Source: Karstenula rhodostoma CBS 690.94
Lineage: Eukaryota > Ascomycota > Dothideomycetes > Pleosporales > Didymosphaeriaceae
Direction: 5' to 3'
Length of the DNA stretch: 64,000 nucleotides
Assembly (NCBI GenBank): GCA_010093485.1
Contig: MU001503.1
Coordinates: 70,224-134,223, forward strand
The translations under genes were made by a program, and so were the position numbers. Under the pieces are notes generated by a model that was not told the DNA's origin, ran no database searches, and saw only the letters and a list, made by a program, of their open reading frames with translations. Below are positions 1-12,409 of this stretch, one piece after another. Numbering within the stretch: position 1 is the stretch's first letter; every line of letters starts with the position of its first letter.

Positions 1-17
1 CCACCTCACCGCGCACC

Positions 18-1184
18 ATGAGCCACCTGCCCGCATACCCCCAGCATGCACCCGCGCTTCGCCCGCTGAAGACACCTGGTTACATCCCCGCAGCGCTGCG
101 TAGGACCGAGAAGCCTGGTGGACGGTCGCCGCCTAACGCCGACTCTGCCAGCGACACGCCAAACACCAGCTGGGGCTCGGGCTCGGGCTCGGGCGGTTCG
201 TCTGGCCAGACGCCTGGCGACCTGACTCCCGTCTCCCGCATTGCGACCGAGGACATGCGATCCATCTACGACGACACCCCGCTGTCTCCGGTGACTGGAC
301 CGATTACGCGCAACCATTGGCAGGTACGTTGATTTCCTTTGAATGCTGCCCATTTGTTTCTCTGTTATTGTCAGCACCCACTCCCCTCCACTTTTGTCGC
401 GTGCCTTTCCCTGCGCGAGCCGCTTTTACGTACATGGTCCGGGGCGGGCCCTCTAGCGTGGCAACGGTTCCCAGTGCCTCGCCGAATACCGACGCGAGCT
501 GCGCCAAGTGCATAGTCGCCCTCGACAACTCTGACATCGTATCGAGTCCTGACGTCGCTGCCATGTGCCGCTCGTCGGATGAGGTGCGCTGCCACGAGGT
601 GTTTGAGACGGCTGCCGTGCGCTTTTTCTTAAGTTCTGCTGTCCTACCCGCCACGAGCCCCTCCACACTATGCTCTGGCGCATGCAGGGTCGCCTGTCTC
701 CGGGCTGCCTCGGCCTCCTCCGTCCTTAGTTCGTTCCTCTGATATTGGGAGCCTCATCTCTGCGTTCTGGGCCAATCGGATAGAGCTGACTGAATTGTTC
801 TAGCCTGACAGTTCGACCATCGTCTGCACAGCTTCGTGCTGCCAGCAGCCGTTCGGCCTCTTCATGCGTCGCCATCACTGCCGCAAGTGCGGAGGCATCT
901 TTTGCTACCAGCACCTCCAGAAGCAGGTTCGCCTCAACGAACAAGCTCTGTTCCATCCCGAGGGCGAGTTGCACAAGGCTTGCGATCGTTGCCACACGCA
1001 GTTCCGCGAGTGGGAGCAGATGCGCTCTAGCCGCACCAATAGCGAGAGCTCCGGCAGCATCGACAGCCCCGCCGCCGTGCAGATCGAGCAACCGCTGCAG
1101 GCGAAGCGCCCAGAGTGTGCTCCCAAGGCTAGCTTTCTGTCGCAGAGCTTCGGCGGTGGCACCTGGAACTGGAGCACCTTCTAA
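18..1184 (+). CDS. FYVE zinc-finger protein (phosphatidylinositol 3-phosphate binding)
   Basis: Two exons, 18-323 and 804-1184, joined in phase 0 give 228 residues. The N-terminal 100 residues are low-complexity, with a Gly-Ser run at about 53-61. The rest is a FYVE finger. The WxxD motif (W101-D104) is split by the intron, which supports the splice. Then come Cys110 and Cys115, the basic RRHHCRKCG motif (124-132), Cys136 with His139 in the place of the usual fourth Cys, and CDRC (162-165). FYVE domains bind PI3P on endosomal and vacuolar membranes, so a role in endosomal traffic is likely. The C-x4-C spacing and the Cys-to-His swap look like a fungal subfamily pattern, from memory. The 480-base intron is long for this window. 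The ATG at 18 has a good context (CACCATG), but the frame stays open to the window edge, so the true start could lie upstream. Confidence 0.88.
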
Positions 1185-2333
1185 ATCACGACCGCGTCGA
1201 CGAGTCTCTTTCTGGGCATTCGTGCCTTCTTTCTCAACATGATGATATCCAGGACGGCCAATCGCCTTTCTGGGGGCACATGGTCGTCCACAATTCTTTC
1301 CAGCTCTTTCAGCTTCTGCACGAAGCATCTGCATAATTGCATGGTATCCTGGCGCACAGCATTATCCGGCGGGTGGGCATTTTCAGCGATTTAGTATTTC
1401 TTTGGTTCGCCCATAGACTCGCCGCGTTCTCGTGGACGCGTGCTGCTACGGCCAGCGAGATATCCAACCTCATGATTGTTTCTTCTAGACCTGGTCAGTC
1501 GATCGGCTCTACGAGCTGGCGGCGAGGGATTCGAGCTGAGGCTCCGGTGAAATGGTGGTTTAATGGACTGGCGTATAGGGCATTGTCGGTTTTTTCCTGG
1601 CTGCGTTCGATGATGTTGCAGCGTGCTCTAGCACCTGCAAGGCAGCATGTGATGACTTGCACGTGGGTTGCAATGATCGCGCGCGCTCTCGAGAGGGACT
1701 GTAGGAGAATAGCCGATGCGTAATAGTTTACTGCAATGTTCTTTAAGGAGATTTTCCGTTTGCAGGTGGTGACTCAGTGCCTAGCGATGGCGTGATACGA
1801 TGAGGACTGTGATGGGGTTCCGATGGTATCTCTAGCGGCTTTTGGGGTGAGAGGGCAGCCGCACTTGAGCAAACACTCACGGATGAGATCAAGAGCAACG
1901 GCAGCATCGCTCAAATATGATCCAAGCCCATCAGCAGGGCCAGCAAAAAAAAATGGACCGTTATCGAAACATCATAGGCTCGATGATCCACAGGAGAAAT
2001 CCGCTCGTGGATCACTCAGCCCTATGCATGATCGCTCCGGGAAGAATGGCGCTCCCCGATTGGTCGGACCCTGGCTCCTGGGATCCAAAATTCTAACACG
2101 ACATTCTGAGAGAGGATGACCTCTTTTCATATCCACAATCACATTACCCGTGTTTCTTCACCGCTTGCCTGGGTCAACTTCCCGACCCATCCCACCACCT
2201 AGTGAGAGAGTTGGCGGCCATTCATTCGCTCTTTGTGCGCGCGGTGGGCGGCGGTGCCCCCGCTGTTTTGAGAATTGCGACTACGACTACTTCAGGTTCT
2301 TGCAGACGCTTCTTCGGTACTAGCATCGTGGCC
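1185..2333. other. Intergenic, no supported gene
   Basis: Only short open frames with no recognisable motifs. The last 130 bases before the Dus1 ATG are an open in-frame extension that lacks an ATG and are best read as 5' leader. Confidence 0.6.
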
Positions 2334-4120
2334 ATGGCTTCTGAGGTGCAAACCCCGAAGATGGAGGGTGACAAGCCAAGCCAGAGGACCAAGCTGCGCG
2401 GGAGGGCTTTCTACGAGAGCATAGGCAGCCCCAAGCTTGTGCTTGCGCCCATGGTGGAGCAGTCAGAATTCGTACGCCACCCAGACAAATACTACCTCAA
2501 ACATGCAGACAAGCAGCTAATGATGCGTTCCAGGCCTGGCGCATGCTCTCGCGCTCCTTCCTCCCTGCCTCAGAGCAGTCCAACCTCCTTGCCTACACGC
2601 CCATGTTCCACTCCAAAATGTTCCTCGAAGGGCCCAAGTACCGCGACTCCCACTTTCAACCGCTCAAGTCAGCCATGCCTTCGCCTCCTGACACATACCA
2701 TATCTCGCAGCTGCCAGACTCAGAGCGCCATCTTGACGGAAACCCAGCGTTCGACCGCCCGCTCACCGTGCAGTTCTGCTCCAACGACCCCGACGACCTG
2801 CTTGGCGCTGCAAAACATGTCGCTCCGTTCTGCGACGCGGTCGATCTGAACCTGGGTTGTCCGCAGGGTATCGCGAGGAGGGGAAATTATGGGGCGTTCT
2901 TGCAAGAAACTCCAGAGTTGATCGGGAAAATGATAAAGAAGCTGGACGAAGAGCTAGATGTGCCTATTACGGCAAAGTTCAGGATCCTTGAGACAAAGGA
3001 GAAGACACTGGCGTACGCGAAGACGATACTGGATGCCGGGGCGAACATACTCACCGTACACGGCCGGCGGCGCGAGCAAAAGGGACATAATACGGGACTG
3101 GCAGATTGGAAAATGATTCGCTATCTGAGGGAGAATCTGCCAAAAGACACAGTCATATTCGCAAATGGCAACATTCTGCAGCATGACGATATTGCAAAGT
3201 GCCTGGAAGCGACGGGTGCCGACGGCGTTATGACTGCTGAAGGAAACCTGTACGACCCGACCATTTTCGCGAAACCCCCTTCGATCGGCGAAGAAGGGCG
3301 TGAATACTGGCGCGGACGAGACGGGAAGGGTGGCTACAGAGTCGATGCTGTGTTTCGTCGCTATATGGACATCATCCACAAGTATGCGCTCGGGCAAGAG
3401 CCACCAGTGCGAGGTCCACTTTTCCATCCCGATGACCCTGAAGAGCCACCATCGCCGCCCCGAGACGAGGATGAGGGACCACCACGCAAAAGGCAAAAAC
3501 AAAACAAACCCGAAAAGGGTCAGCTGAAGAACCCGAATCTCACGGCTATGCAGGCGCATTTATTCCATCTCTTGCGACCGCTTGTGTCAAAGCACCACAA
3601 TGTTAGGGACGCCTTAGCAAAGTGCCGCATGGGTGATATCGATGCTTACGAGAACGTGCTGAAGCTCACGGAGAGGGCTGTGAAGGAAGGCATTCAGGCC
3701 TACGAACGGGACCAGGCCAGTGCGCAAACTACAAATAGCGCAAAGACCAACTCCGAATCTGCACCCGAGGGCGCACACGATGATACCCAAGAGGAAGAGC
3801 TAGATCCATACGAGTCCTCGCTCGCTACCGTCGCCCGATGCAAACGTCCATTCTGGATTTGTCAGCCCTACGTCCGCCCGCTCCCAAAGGAGGCTATAGA
3901 GAAGGGATCGATGCAGCTCAGTAAGAAGGAAAAGAAGAGGCTGGAGGAGCAAGAGGCGGAGGCCAAGGCTGTGGGGTTACAGCCGGAGGGCAGGGTCGAG
4001 AAGGAGACTCTGGAGACGAAAACGTCAAACGGACACAAGGTTGAGGGCACCACAGTGCCAGTCGAAGAAACGCAACAGGAAGATGTTGAGATACCAAAGG
4101 AGGGCCTGGTGTGTGGATGA
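2334..4120 (+). CDS. DUS1: tRNA-dihydrouridine synthase 1 (Dus1 type)
   Basis: Exons 2334-2471 and 2534-4120, 574 residues. The 62-base intron has a GCTAATG branch-like site, and its removal joins LAPMVEQSEF to AWRMLSR, the family's FMN-binding start. Dus1 reduces uridine to dihydrouridine at positions 16 and 17 of cytoplasmic tRNA, using FMN and NADPH. The catalytic cysteine is Cys155 in NLGCPQG. The motifs VQFCSNDP and TVHGRRREQKG and the TIM-barrel strand around IFANGNI are in order. A Lys/Glu-rich insertion (about residues 300-335) and a charged, degenerate C-terminal tail make it longer than yeast Dus1. The start is the first ATG in frame, in a strong context (GGCCATGGC); the frame is open further upstream but only from a GTG. 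Confidence 0.95.
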
Positions 4121-4747
4121 CATTGATCATCTGAACATTGACTCGATTTACCATTTACTGCGGTTCGAATGCCTCTAAGGGAACACCTTGGCAACCTTGG
4201 GTGTAGCTGTGGCTGTAAGACACGCGACTCTCTCGACCTTCACTGTGATACTGAAAGCATGACGGATTTTGCATGTACGCGACATCATCCATCATTTGCG
4301 GCGTGCTGGTCCATTCAAAACGAAACCATCCTAGGTCGAATTGGATGTGAGAACTCGGACGTGAATCGTTACAGAAATACAACCACTTTACCTTGATTCA
4401 CGTTCCCTCTCACTTCGTGGTCGCTCCTTCCCTCGTCAACTGCCTAGTTTTGGCAACGTGTCTCACCTACAACCCCAGGACTTGCGTCTTCTCGCCTGCA
4501 GATTTCTGTCAATCACCGCAAAGCAATACAACAAGAAGAAACAGCAGACGACTTTCTTTCGTTTAAATTGCGGTGCTGCTGATCTACTTTTGCCGCTGTT
4601 CTCGGTGGCTCTTTCCTTCGTTCACTCGCTGGCCTGGGTTACGGATCACCTTCACGCAACTGTGAACTTCCCAACCCTCGTCTTCCTGTTGCCGTTTACC
4701 TCGCCTTCTCTTGCCATAGCTCAACTGCGTGTCATCTTACTTTCACT
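4121..4747. promoter_or_regulatory. Dus1 3' region and pyrimidine-rich leader of the DnaJ gene
   Basis: No gene is supported. From about 4400 to 4747 the + strand is rich in C and T, as is common in fungal promoters and 5' leaders. No TATA box is clear. Confidence 0.4.
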
Positions 4748-6112
4748 ATGGAGCCTACCAAGCCGGACTTCCCAAACTACTATCTCGATCTTGGTTTGAC
4801 TCAGACCGCTACCCTCACTGAGATCAAGACGACGTTCCGCAAGCTTGCGCTGCTGTATCACCCAGACAAGAAGGGCCTCGAATATGTCCACGACGATGCG
4901 GATTTCAAGCGGGTATGCTTTGAGTGCTCTCGTGCTTGTGCAATTAGACTCACGTGTTTCCACAGATCAGTGCGGCCTACGAGGTGCTTTCGGATGCAGC
5001 CGAGCGTGCGGATTACGATGCTCAATACCCTGCCTGGATCAAGTACTGGGAAGATGTAGTAGCCGAGGAACGCCGTTCTCAAGGAGATACAAATCAGACA
5101 CAGGGGGGAGAGGAAGAGAATGAAGATCAAGATGAGTACTACGATGCAGAGGAAGAGAATGAGGATCAGTACGAGTACTATGATGCAGAGATAGAACTGC
5201 TGTGGGAACGACAAAACGCGATCCAGAGCCGAGAAGATATGATGCTGTGGGAGCATGCGATTCACAACGACTCCATGGAAATCTCCGGCGCAACTGTGAA
5301 CCGATGGGGTGGGTGTGACTGCAATGGATGTGGTTCTCGCTATAGTCGCCAGCAACAGGAGAAGGTACGTCTCACGAATGTTCTCGAAGGTGAATACTGA
5401 CCTCCTTCCTTCGATGTAGATCAATCCCCCTCCAAAGCGGCTGACTGACTATGAGTTCGCTCTGTTACGTGCCTACCAGAATGCTAAACGGCGACATGAA
5501 CGAGAGAAAGAGAGGGAAGCGAGTCGGCGAGAGGCTGCAGAGAAGGAGAAGCGTGCAACAGAGGCTGCAGAACGCCTGAAGCGTGAAGCAGAGCGAAAGG
5601 CTGCGGAAGAGACCAGGCGTGCCGCCCAAGAAGCAACTGAGAAGCGCCGTCGTGAAGAAGCCGAGCGGTACCGCAAAGAGCAGGAGAAGAAGGCCGCTGC
5701 GGCTAAGCGAAAGCGAGACGCTGAGGAACGTACACGAAAGGCTCGTGAGAGGAGTGCTAAAAACCGCAGCGAAGAAGTTGCACGTCGTGCTCGAGAGGAG
5801 CAGGAGAAAACCGCACGACTCAGGATGGCCAATGCATTCATCCAAGGCAAGCACGACGAATGCCTCGCTGAATTCCAAGCCGGAGGCAGCGCTCCAAAGC
5901 CTGCGGAGGTAGAGAAGTGCATCGGCTGGTTCAAGAAGAAAGGGGTCACGAATTGCTTGTTCTGTGGGGCAGATATCAATCACTTCTCATTCCAGCTGCC
6001 GGGCGGAGGAGCAGTTGCCTGCAATCCTTGCAAGAAGGGATTCAACAACATCACGGTTCCCTCAGAGGAGGTTGGTGGTGATGGTGAGCAGGCTACGGTG
6101 GACGATGTCTGA
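4748..6112 (+). CDS. DnaJ (Hsp40) protein with charged coiled coil and C-terminal CxxC pairs
   Basis: Three exons, 4748-4912, 4966-5364 and 5420-6112, all joined in phase 0, give 418 residues. The N-terminal J domain (about 8-75) has the HPD motif at 38-40, which stimulates Hsp70 ATPase. The intron after codon 55 is needed to read into ISAAYEVLSD, the usual helix IV. An acidic tandem repeat follows (about 104-129), then a long Arg/Lys/Glu/Ala-rich coiled coil (about 205-325). The C-terminus has two CxxC pairs, Cys367/Cys370 and Cys389/Cys392, which probably bind zinc. No glycine/phenylalanine linker or DnaJ cysteine-rich domain is present, so it is a class C J protein. No signal peptide or membrane segment is seen. 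The client or compartment cannot be told from sequence. Confidence 0.92.
5110..5187 (+). repeat. Two tandem 39-base units inside the DnaJ gene
   Basis: Units 5110-5148 and 5149-5187 encode 13 residues each. Both read EEENEDQ, then one variable residue (D or Y), then EYYDA. The reading frame is kept. It looks like a recent in-frame duplication of an acidic segment. Confidence 0.9.
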
Positions 6113-9064
6113 ATGCGGGGGAGAAGCAGCAGACAGATATACATAGTCTAATGGTGTCTGTCAACAAGTCTCCTCTTATGCAATCCACTTCCGGGCAACC
6201 AGCCTCGTTTCCATCATCTTTGTAAACTGCAACCTCGCCATGCATGCAGCCTCTAGAATGTACTCAATGACGACGGTGTGGATCGACTACAACGCTTACC
6301 GCAGCCCAAACATCTGACATATTCCCAGCGAAATACGTGAAATACGATGAGCATCTCAGGTCGAGGGGAGGGTAGCCTCTACTACTTAGCCTTTACATTG
6401 TGCATCTGGTCGGTAGAACACCGATTAATTTGATGAGTTGTAATTGGTATTGAGAGAACCTGGGTGCAGTGTAAAGGTTACAACAGCGAGCGAGTCTCCA
6501 TCTACCTCCTGAGGTTGAGTAGAAGTCAGCCTCAGTTACTCGGCACTCACGCCACACATCAGGTCGCTATTATAGTAGTAAACTTGAGGAGCGCAATGGG
6601 CATTAAGGAGCTCGCTCATAAACAACAATTCAATCGCCTGCGTAGGTAATCATCCAACCGTCCTACGATACACTTCAAACCCTCCATGGGTTTCTCATTG
6701 TTGACACGAACCACAAAGTGGTGTCCCGTAAAATAGTAGACAAAAATATGCACGACTGCCGTCCAAGAGCAACACAAGTTGAAGCGTTGTAGTCAACTCC
6801 TCCATACCACACTCACGACAAATCGATCTATATATACACGCGGATGTATTGCCGTACCGCGGCGATGCTTCGAAGTGCACGTGCGGTTTGGTAAGGCTCC
6901 GCGGCGCCACAAGCTCCTCCGCACATGGCCGGCACAAAGAACCGCAGTCACATGTCGCTCAACGGCGCCGATGTTACTCAACACTTCCACCTTCACGTAT
7001 CTAAAGAAGAGTTGTAGCGCGGTTGTAAGGCGCTTGGGCCGGATCCGAAGAGTGAGTTGACTAGGCTGATAAATAAATATCTACTTTGGGTAACCTTTGC
7101 CGTTCTTCAATCTCTATGGCTCATTGCAAATGGCAGTAGGGAGCTGATGGATAAACATCGAAAGGAAGACACGGTACAGTGGCTCGGAGAATCCAATGTC
7201 TCGCAATGATGTTAACGCAGTAGACCTTCAGATGAGGTACATCTTTCAATCGCAGCGCAGTTGCTACGGCAGTCTTGCTGATTGATCCAATGACCATGAC
7301 CGGAACACTCCCTTCAGTAGTCTGGACAAGCTTCTCACTGCGTGCATCCTTTTTCCCTCCGAGTATATCTTAGCGGCCGCTAGTGCATGCAACCTTAAAT
7401 CGAACTTCCTTAATTCAGCCCTCTCGGAGCAGTCAGGCTATACCCGCGGAGGCTGAGCCAATGGGTGAACGGGTTTTCCACGCCACGCTCATCATCGATC
7501 GTTGGCTGGAGCGGTTGAGAGAAGATTTTGAGGGTATCTCAGAGCCAGGTGTGGGGTCAAGAGGCTGTGGAGCATCGCTACCGCTGTCCAAGTTGATACC
7601 TCGTGCAAGATACCATTCTACTAGTTTCTATTGCTTCGAGCTTGTGGCACGCATACACCTTTGTAGCTGTAGAATGCTGACCCAACTATTGAATTTAGCT
7701 TCTGTCTTTGATCTGTACATGGGCGCACCGCACGAGCGGCTGGTATTGGTGCTGGCTTTTTCACCGTGAGAATGCTAGAAAAGCAGCCATCTCAAAACTC
7801 GACGAGGCTGTAGTGATTCTCTTACCAACCAGGTGCTCGGATAGGGCTCGGTTTCCTCCGGGACTTGCTCCCATTCTAACCTTTCATTTCGGAGGCGTCC
7901 TTCGCTTACAATTTTCATCGGAAGTCCACATGCACATGCTTGCAGGGGTGCTCAGTAGTACTACATTGACACTAGGCCAGCGACAGTGTGACGATCATCG
8001 TGATGTCTCCTCGGCAGAACGGCAGCCTGAAGCGACTGCAATTAAGTCTCGCTTGGATGCAAGTATCTTCTTGCGCGAAGCGGCAGATCCGTCAACAATC
8101 TTAGCCTGTCCGGTCTCTGCTCCGTTGACGAGAACGTCACGATCTTGGTTCGTCGCGGGTAGCGACCGGGAGAGTGCCTTTGTTAACGCAGACTACAGCG
8201 ACACTCTTGCTTCGTCATCCTATGAGTGCTTCACGGTAAGATAGGATCGTTGTTGAGATCACCGGCTCCCCGACTCAAATCCGGTTACACTAACGTGGGC
8301 GTGAACAAGTGTTGAAGATCGATGCTTTTCCCCACTGTCGGAAAAGGCTTAGCCTAATGCAGGAGCATGTTGTATCTCCGACTTCACACAACAACACGCA
8401 CCGCATGAGCGCCACCACCGACGAGCGTGATCGCTTGACGAGCAGCAATACGAGATTCTAGCTGCGTGATGCATCCAAGGTTGCTTCTTCTGCATGACAC
8501 AGCGCAATACTACACGATCTTCCAGCTTATCACCTATATGTGCCATCATGAACCAGTGTACTGCATTGTGTATTGCAGTAGTCCTTCGCTGCCAGCCCAG
8601 CCTGAGATCTCTACACTAAACCTGACCTACTGCGGCAACCCTACTAACCTGTTCTGCCTAACTATCAGGGGTTTTAGGCACCACGCTTTATTGACACCAG
8701 CCGCTGTCGCTCGAGGAACACTGTGGCGGGAGCACAAACTCCCCTGGGCCATTCCACTTTCGTTCACGATCTCAAGGCGGATAAGGTTGCACGCAGGTGT
8801 CAAGCTAGACTGACAGCCAACGGTATTGCCTGATCCGATCGGTGTCCCGCGCAACCACCAGCTCTAGACTCTAGCCTCGCTATCTCCATGCCAACATATA
8901 TAGTCATTGCACCCTTCTGATCTTAGAGTTACTGCAACCGTATCTCTCTAGCAGTGACTGCTTGTCCTTCTGGACGCCATCCTTGCATTCGTTTTAAGGC
9001 CCTTGGGCACGCCACGCACTTGACACAACCTCATTTTCCCTCATTCGTGCTCACTACCGTTACG
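6113..9064. other. Long intergenic region, no supported gene
   Basis: Almost 3 kb without a recognisable protein. The longest open frames (about 7383-7769 and 7708-8244) have no ATG in good context over most of their length, no motifs, and mutual overlap. I found no tRNA cloverleaf. The last 170 bases are the laccase promoter. Confidence 0.55.
8897..8903 (+). promoter_or_regulatory. Candidate TATA box of the laccase gene
   Basis: TATATAG lies 168 bases before the laccase ATG, followed by a C/T-rich stretch. Position and sequence fit a fungal core promoter; nothing else supports it. Confidence 0.4.
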
Positions 9065-11056
9065 ATGTTGGTCATATCTCCCAGATTGGCATATCTAGCC
9101 CTGTTGCTGGTCCTCCTTTGTCCTTCAGTATTATCATTCGCTATTCCTTTCAACTCTAAAGATTTTCTGGACCTCTTGAAGAGGTCTCCCCAAGCTTCAA
9201 ACAGTGTACGCAACTATTCCTGCCAGAATGGCCCACAGTCCAGGGCGTGTTGGGGGGACTTCGACATCGAAACCGACATGGATGCGGAATGGCCCGATAC
9301 TGGGAACACTGTGAAAGTGAGCATTCCATTTTGCGCAGGCAACTGAACGTATTTAACAAGACTAGTATACTTGGGAGGTCAGCAATACGACTGGTGAGCC
9401 AGATGGCTTCAAGAGGATAATGATGTTAGTGAATGGACAATACCCGGGACCGGTAAGATATATGAATGACACTGGCTGCGAAGTTTGCTGATGACGCTAA
9501 GACACTTTACGCAAACTGGGGAGACAACATTGAAGTCACGGTCACCAACAATCTCGAATCGAATGGCACAGGCATCCACTGGCATGGCTTGAGACAGCTG
9601 GGTACAAACGATGAGGATGGTACAGCCGGCGTGACAGAGTGCCCCATCCCACCAGGTAGTTCAAGGACATACCGATTCAAGGCTACTCAGTATGGTACGT
9701 CTTGGTGGCACAGTCACTATTCGGTGCAGTATAGCGAGGGTGTTGTAGGTGCCATCGTGATCCATGGACCCTCAACAAGGAACTGGGATATCGATCTTGG
9801 ACCTCTGCCGTTCACTGATTGGTTCCATACTCCTATGTAAGAGTATTGCTTTGTCTCGGTTGTCTTTTCGCTCACATGTGATCAGGTTCACTGTTAATGC
9901 AGCCACACTCCACGCGAATGGCCCGCCGACTGCGGACAACATGCTCGTAAATGGGACGATGGTTTCGGAATTCGGTGGAGGTTACGGTGTCACCACACTC
10001 CAAAAAGGAAAGACGCATCTCCTTCGGCTTATGAACAACGGAATCAACAACTGGGTCAATGTGGCTCTCGACGGACATCCCTTTACCGTGGTTGCAGCGG
10101 ACTTCAACCCGATCGTGCCTTATAGCGCAAACTCACTCTCAATAGCAGTCGGTAAGTTCGATTTCCCTTGCCTTTTTTTTGTGCGCACCATAACTCGGAG
10201 CATCTCTGTTGACCAAGTTAAAGGTCAACGCTATGACGTTATAATCAATGCGAATCAAACCGTCGGTAACTACTGGCTTCGTGTGGATACTGGTGGTGGA
10301 GCTTGTGACGGACCGAATCTCATGCAAGGCAAAATTCGAAGCATCTTCCGCTACGAGGGCGCAAACGAAGACATCCCCGGCTCGGAAGCATCGGCGCAAT
10401 TGTCGACAGGCTGTGATGACGAGAAGAATCTGATACCATGGGTCAGGACGAAAGTGCCCCAGACAACGCCCACGGAGATGGAAGTCAAGTTCAGCAACAC
10501 TGTCGTCGACGGCACAAACCTCGTCCAGTGGTTCATTGGAGACTCGCCTATGCACATCAACATTAGTAACCCTTCGATTCAGCAAATCTCCTACAACGGC
10601 GGCAACTTTACCACGACGGAGAACACGTACAGCATCGGCCAGGCGAACGAGTTCCAGTACTGGGTGATCCAACAAGACCCTGCCAACCTCGCCGCAGTTC
10701 CGCACCCCATCCATCTCCACGGCCACGACTTCTACGTTCTAGCCCAGGAATCAGACAGGACCTGGGATGGTGACATCTCAAGCCTCCAAATGGACAACCC
10801 CCCTCGACGCGACACGGCCACGCTGCCCACCAAGGGATATCTTGTGCTTGCCTTCGAGTCGGACAACCCGGGCCTGTGGCTTATGCATTGCCACATCCCA
10901 TTCCATCTCTCGCAAGGCTTTGGCATACAGTTCGTCGAGCGAGCATTCGACATTACTAGCAACCTGGACAATGTGAACGGCGGATGCGCAGATTGGCACG
11001 AGTGGCGAGACGAGTACTATCCGTTTGGGTACTCTGAAGGCGACATCTCTATGTAA
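9065..11056 (+). CDS. Secreted laccase-type multicopper oxidase
   Basis: Five exons, 9065-9316, 9366-9452, 9502-9836, 9886-10151 and 10224-11056, give 590 residues. The second exon is only 29 codons and carries YTWEVSNTTG to NGQYPGP. A signal peptide (about 1-24) is followed by three cupredoxin domains. All four copper motifs are intact: HWHG (His139, His141), HSH (His183, His185), HPIHLHGH (474-481) and HCHIPFH (535-541, T1 Cys536). Laccases oxidise phenols with reduction of O2 to water; roles include pigment, lignin or phenolic detoxification. The residue ten after the T1 cysteine is Phe546, the axial position that in high-potential basidiomycete laccases is also Phe; many ascomycete laccases have Leu. 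The C-terminus ends in EGDISM and lacks the DSGL-type tail typical of processed ascomycete laccases. A ferroxidase is unlikely because no membrane anchor is present. Confidence 0.95.
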
Positions 11057-12280
11057 GTGGCGAAAATGGGTGGTGGTATCATGAACGGCGTTGCGGCAAC
11101 TGTGCTTTCCGGGCGATCACTTGGTGCTCTGGTCATGATGGGGTGGGCGGCGCTTTTGGAACTTTATTTCATAGGCTGGGACAAGTAGCTTTACGGCTTG
11201 CATGGGCAAGGGCATTTGGGATATAGGATACGGTAATATTGCTATACTGCTATGGCACTTCATTCTTTCACAACGTATTCATGGGCGGGCGTGACTCGAA
11301 ACGATTAGACATCTGAAGATTTCAGATAAGACTGGCATCTTGCCTCGTGAAGTTGCAGACGATCCGCTGCCAGAAATAGACAGCACATCGCAACGACCTC
11401 ACCCGAGGCTCGCTGTACCTGCGTATATCTGTAGAAACTCGAGAACAGACACGCGCATCCTCTCTCTGGGAAGCGCTTCCCATACCCAGGAGAACACACC
11501 ACTCAAACAACGCCGCATGAGACTCCTGCAAACAGAAGCAAGGAGAAACACCACAGCGAGCTTAACGCGGTGCAAGGTTGCAGTCCGCCTATGATAGGTC
11601 CTCGCAGCTTCGCACGTTGTCCGCGCCCACCTCAACCAAACTCCCCTCCCATCGAATTTCGCACTCGGATCGCGGCCTTCTATTCTCGTATCCTCGCCCT
11701 GCTGCGGACCAATAACCGCGCTTGCCGAGAACCGCCGATGTATCCGGCGGTGGCACGACGGAAACGGCCACGCGCGGCTTCACGTGCGACGGGACCTGGG
11801 GAAGAATTGCGGCAGGAAAGCCCGTTGACTGACACCGAAGATAGCGGCTGTGTCGTGCCATGCCGATGCGGAAAGAGGATGTGGTCAGGTGTTGCCGTGG
11901 ATTCGCATACCCGGAGGAACATGGTTTGATCTGATGAACTGAGCGCTAGTTGACGTATCGTCGTTGTAACCATATCAATATGAGTAACAAGAAAATCTGG
12001 AAGAACAAACCCTGTTTGAAATCTTTTTGTTTTGGCACCCCAGAGTTCCTGTATTGCGTTTTGCTGCGGCATGCAGAAGCTCGTGAAGAGCCAACAATTG
12101 AAAGAACAAACCACCAAGAACACGGATCACCACACCAGCAAAAGTGTATGGACGTCGACAGCGAATGGGCACCCATCGCAGAACCCCGCAGCAAAATAGC
12201 CTTAGCCAGATTCCCTAATCCACGTCCCAGATTGAAGCATTACCGTTCTCGCCAATCCTTTGTTGCTGCTTTTTCTTCTC
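11057..12280. other. Intergenic, no supported gene
   Basis: Short overlapping open frames on both strands, none with motifs or good start context. Confidence 0.55.
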
Positions 12281-12409
12281 TCATGACACTTGGTAATATT
12301 GTCTTCTTCTTTTGCGTTTATCCGCCTGCTGTTCCTGCTCCTTCTCAATGCGGTCATATCCGGCCTTCTTCTTGTTCGACATTTTGACAGGGATACAGAT
12401 CGGCATCAT
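12281..12409 (-). CDS. Possible small basic protein, 42 residues
   Basis: On the minus strand, ATG at 12409 (with in-frame ATGs at 12406 and 12382) reads 42 residues to TGA at 12283-12281. The product starts MMPICIPVKMSNKKK and continues with a Glu/Gln/Lys/Arg-rich helix ending RRRQYYQVS. The dense charged composition is unlike noise in the area. A TATAAA on the same strand lies at 12521-12516, about 110 bases upstream of the first ATG. A three-codon upstream ORF sits between them. I do not recognise the family with certainty; the function is unknown. It may instead be the first exon of a longer gene. Confidence 0.4.
   Translation of the reverse strand: MMPICIPVKMSNKKKAGYDRIEKEQEQQADKRKRRRQYYQVS

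Noticed and set aside
317..742. Open frame within the first intron of the FYVE gene
   Set aside because: Starts at a site inside exon 1 in another frame, has no motif, and conflicts with the splice that completes WxxD.
2202..2333. Upstream extension of Dus1 resembling a mitochondrial leader
   Set aside because: Open but only from GTG; the first ATG at 2334 has a strong context and the protein is complete from there.
7383..8244. Two overlapping open frames of about 130 and 180 codons
   Set aside because: No recognisable motif, different frames, poor start context, and no introns that would join them.
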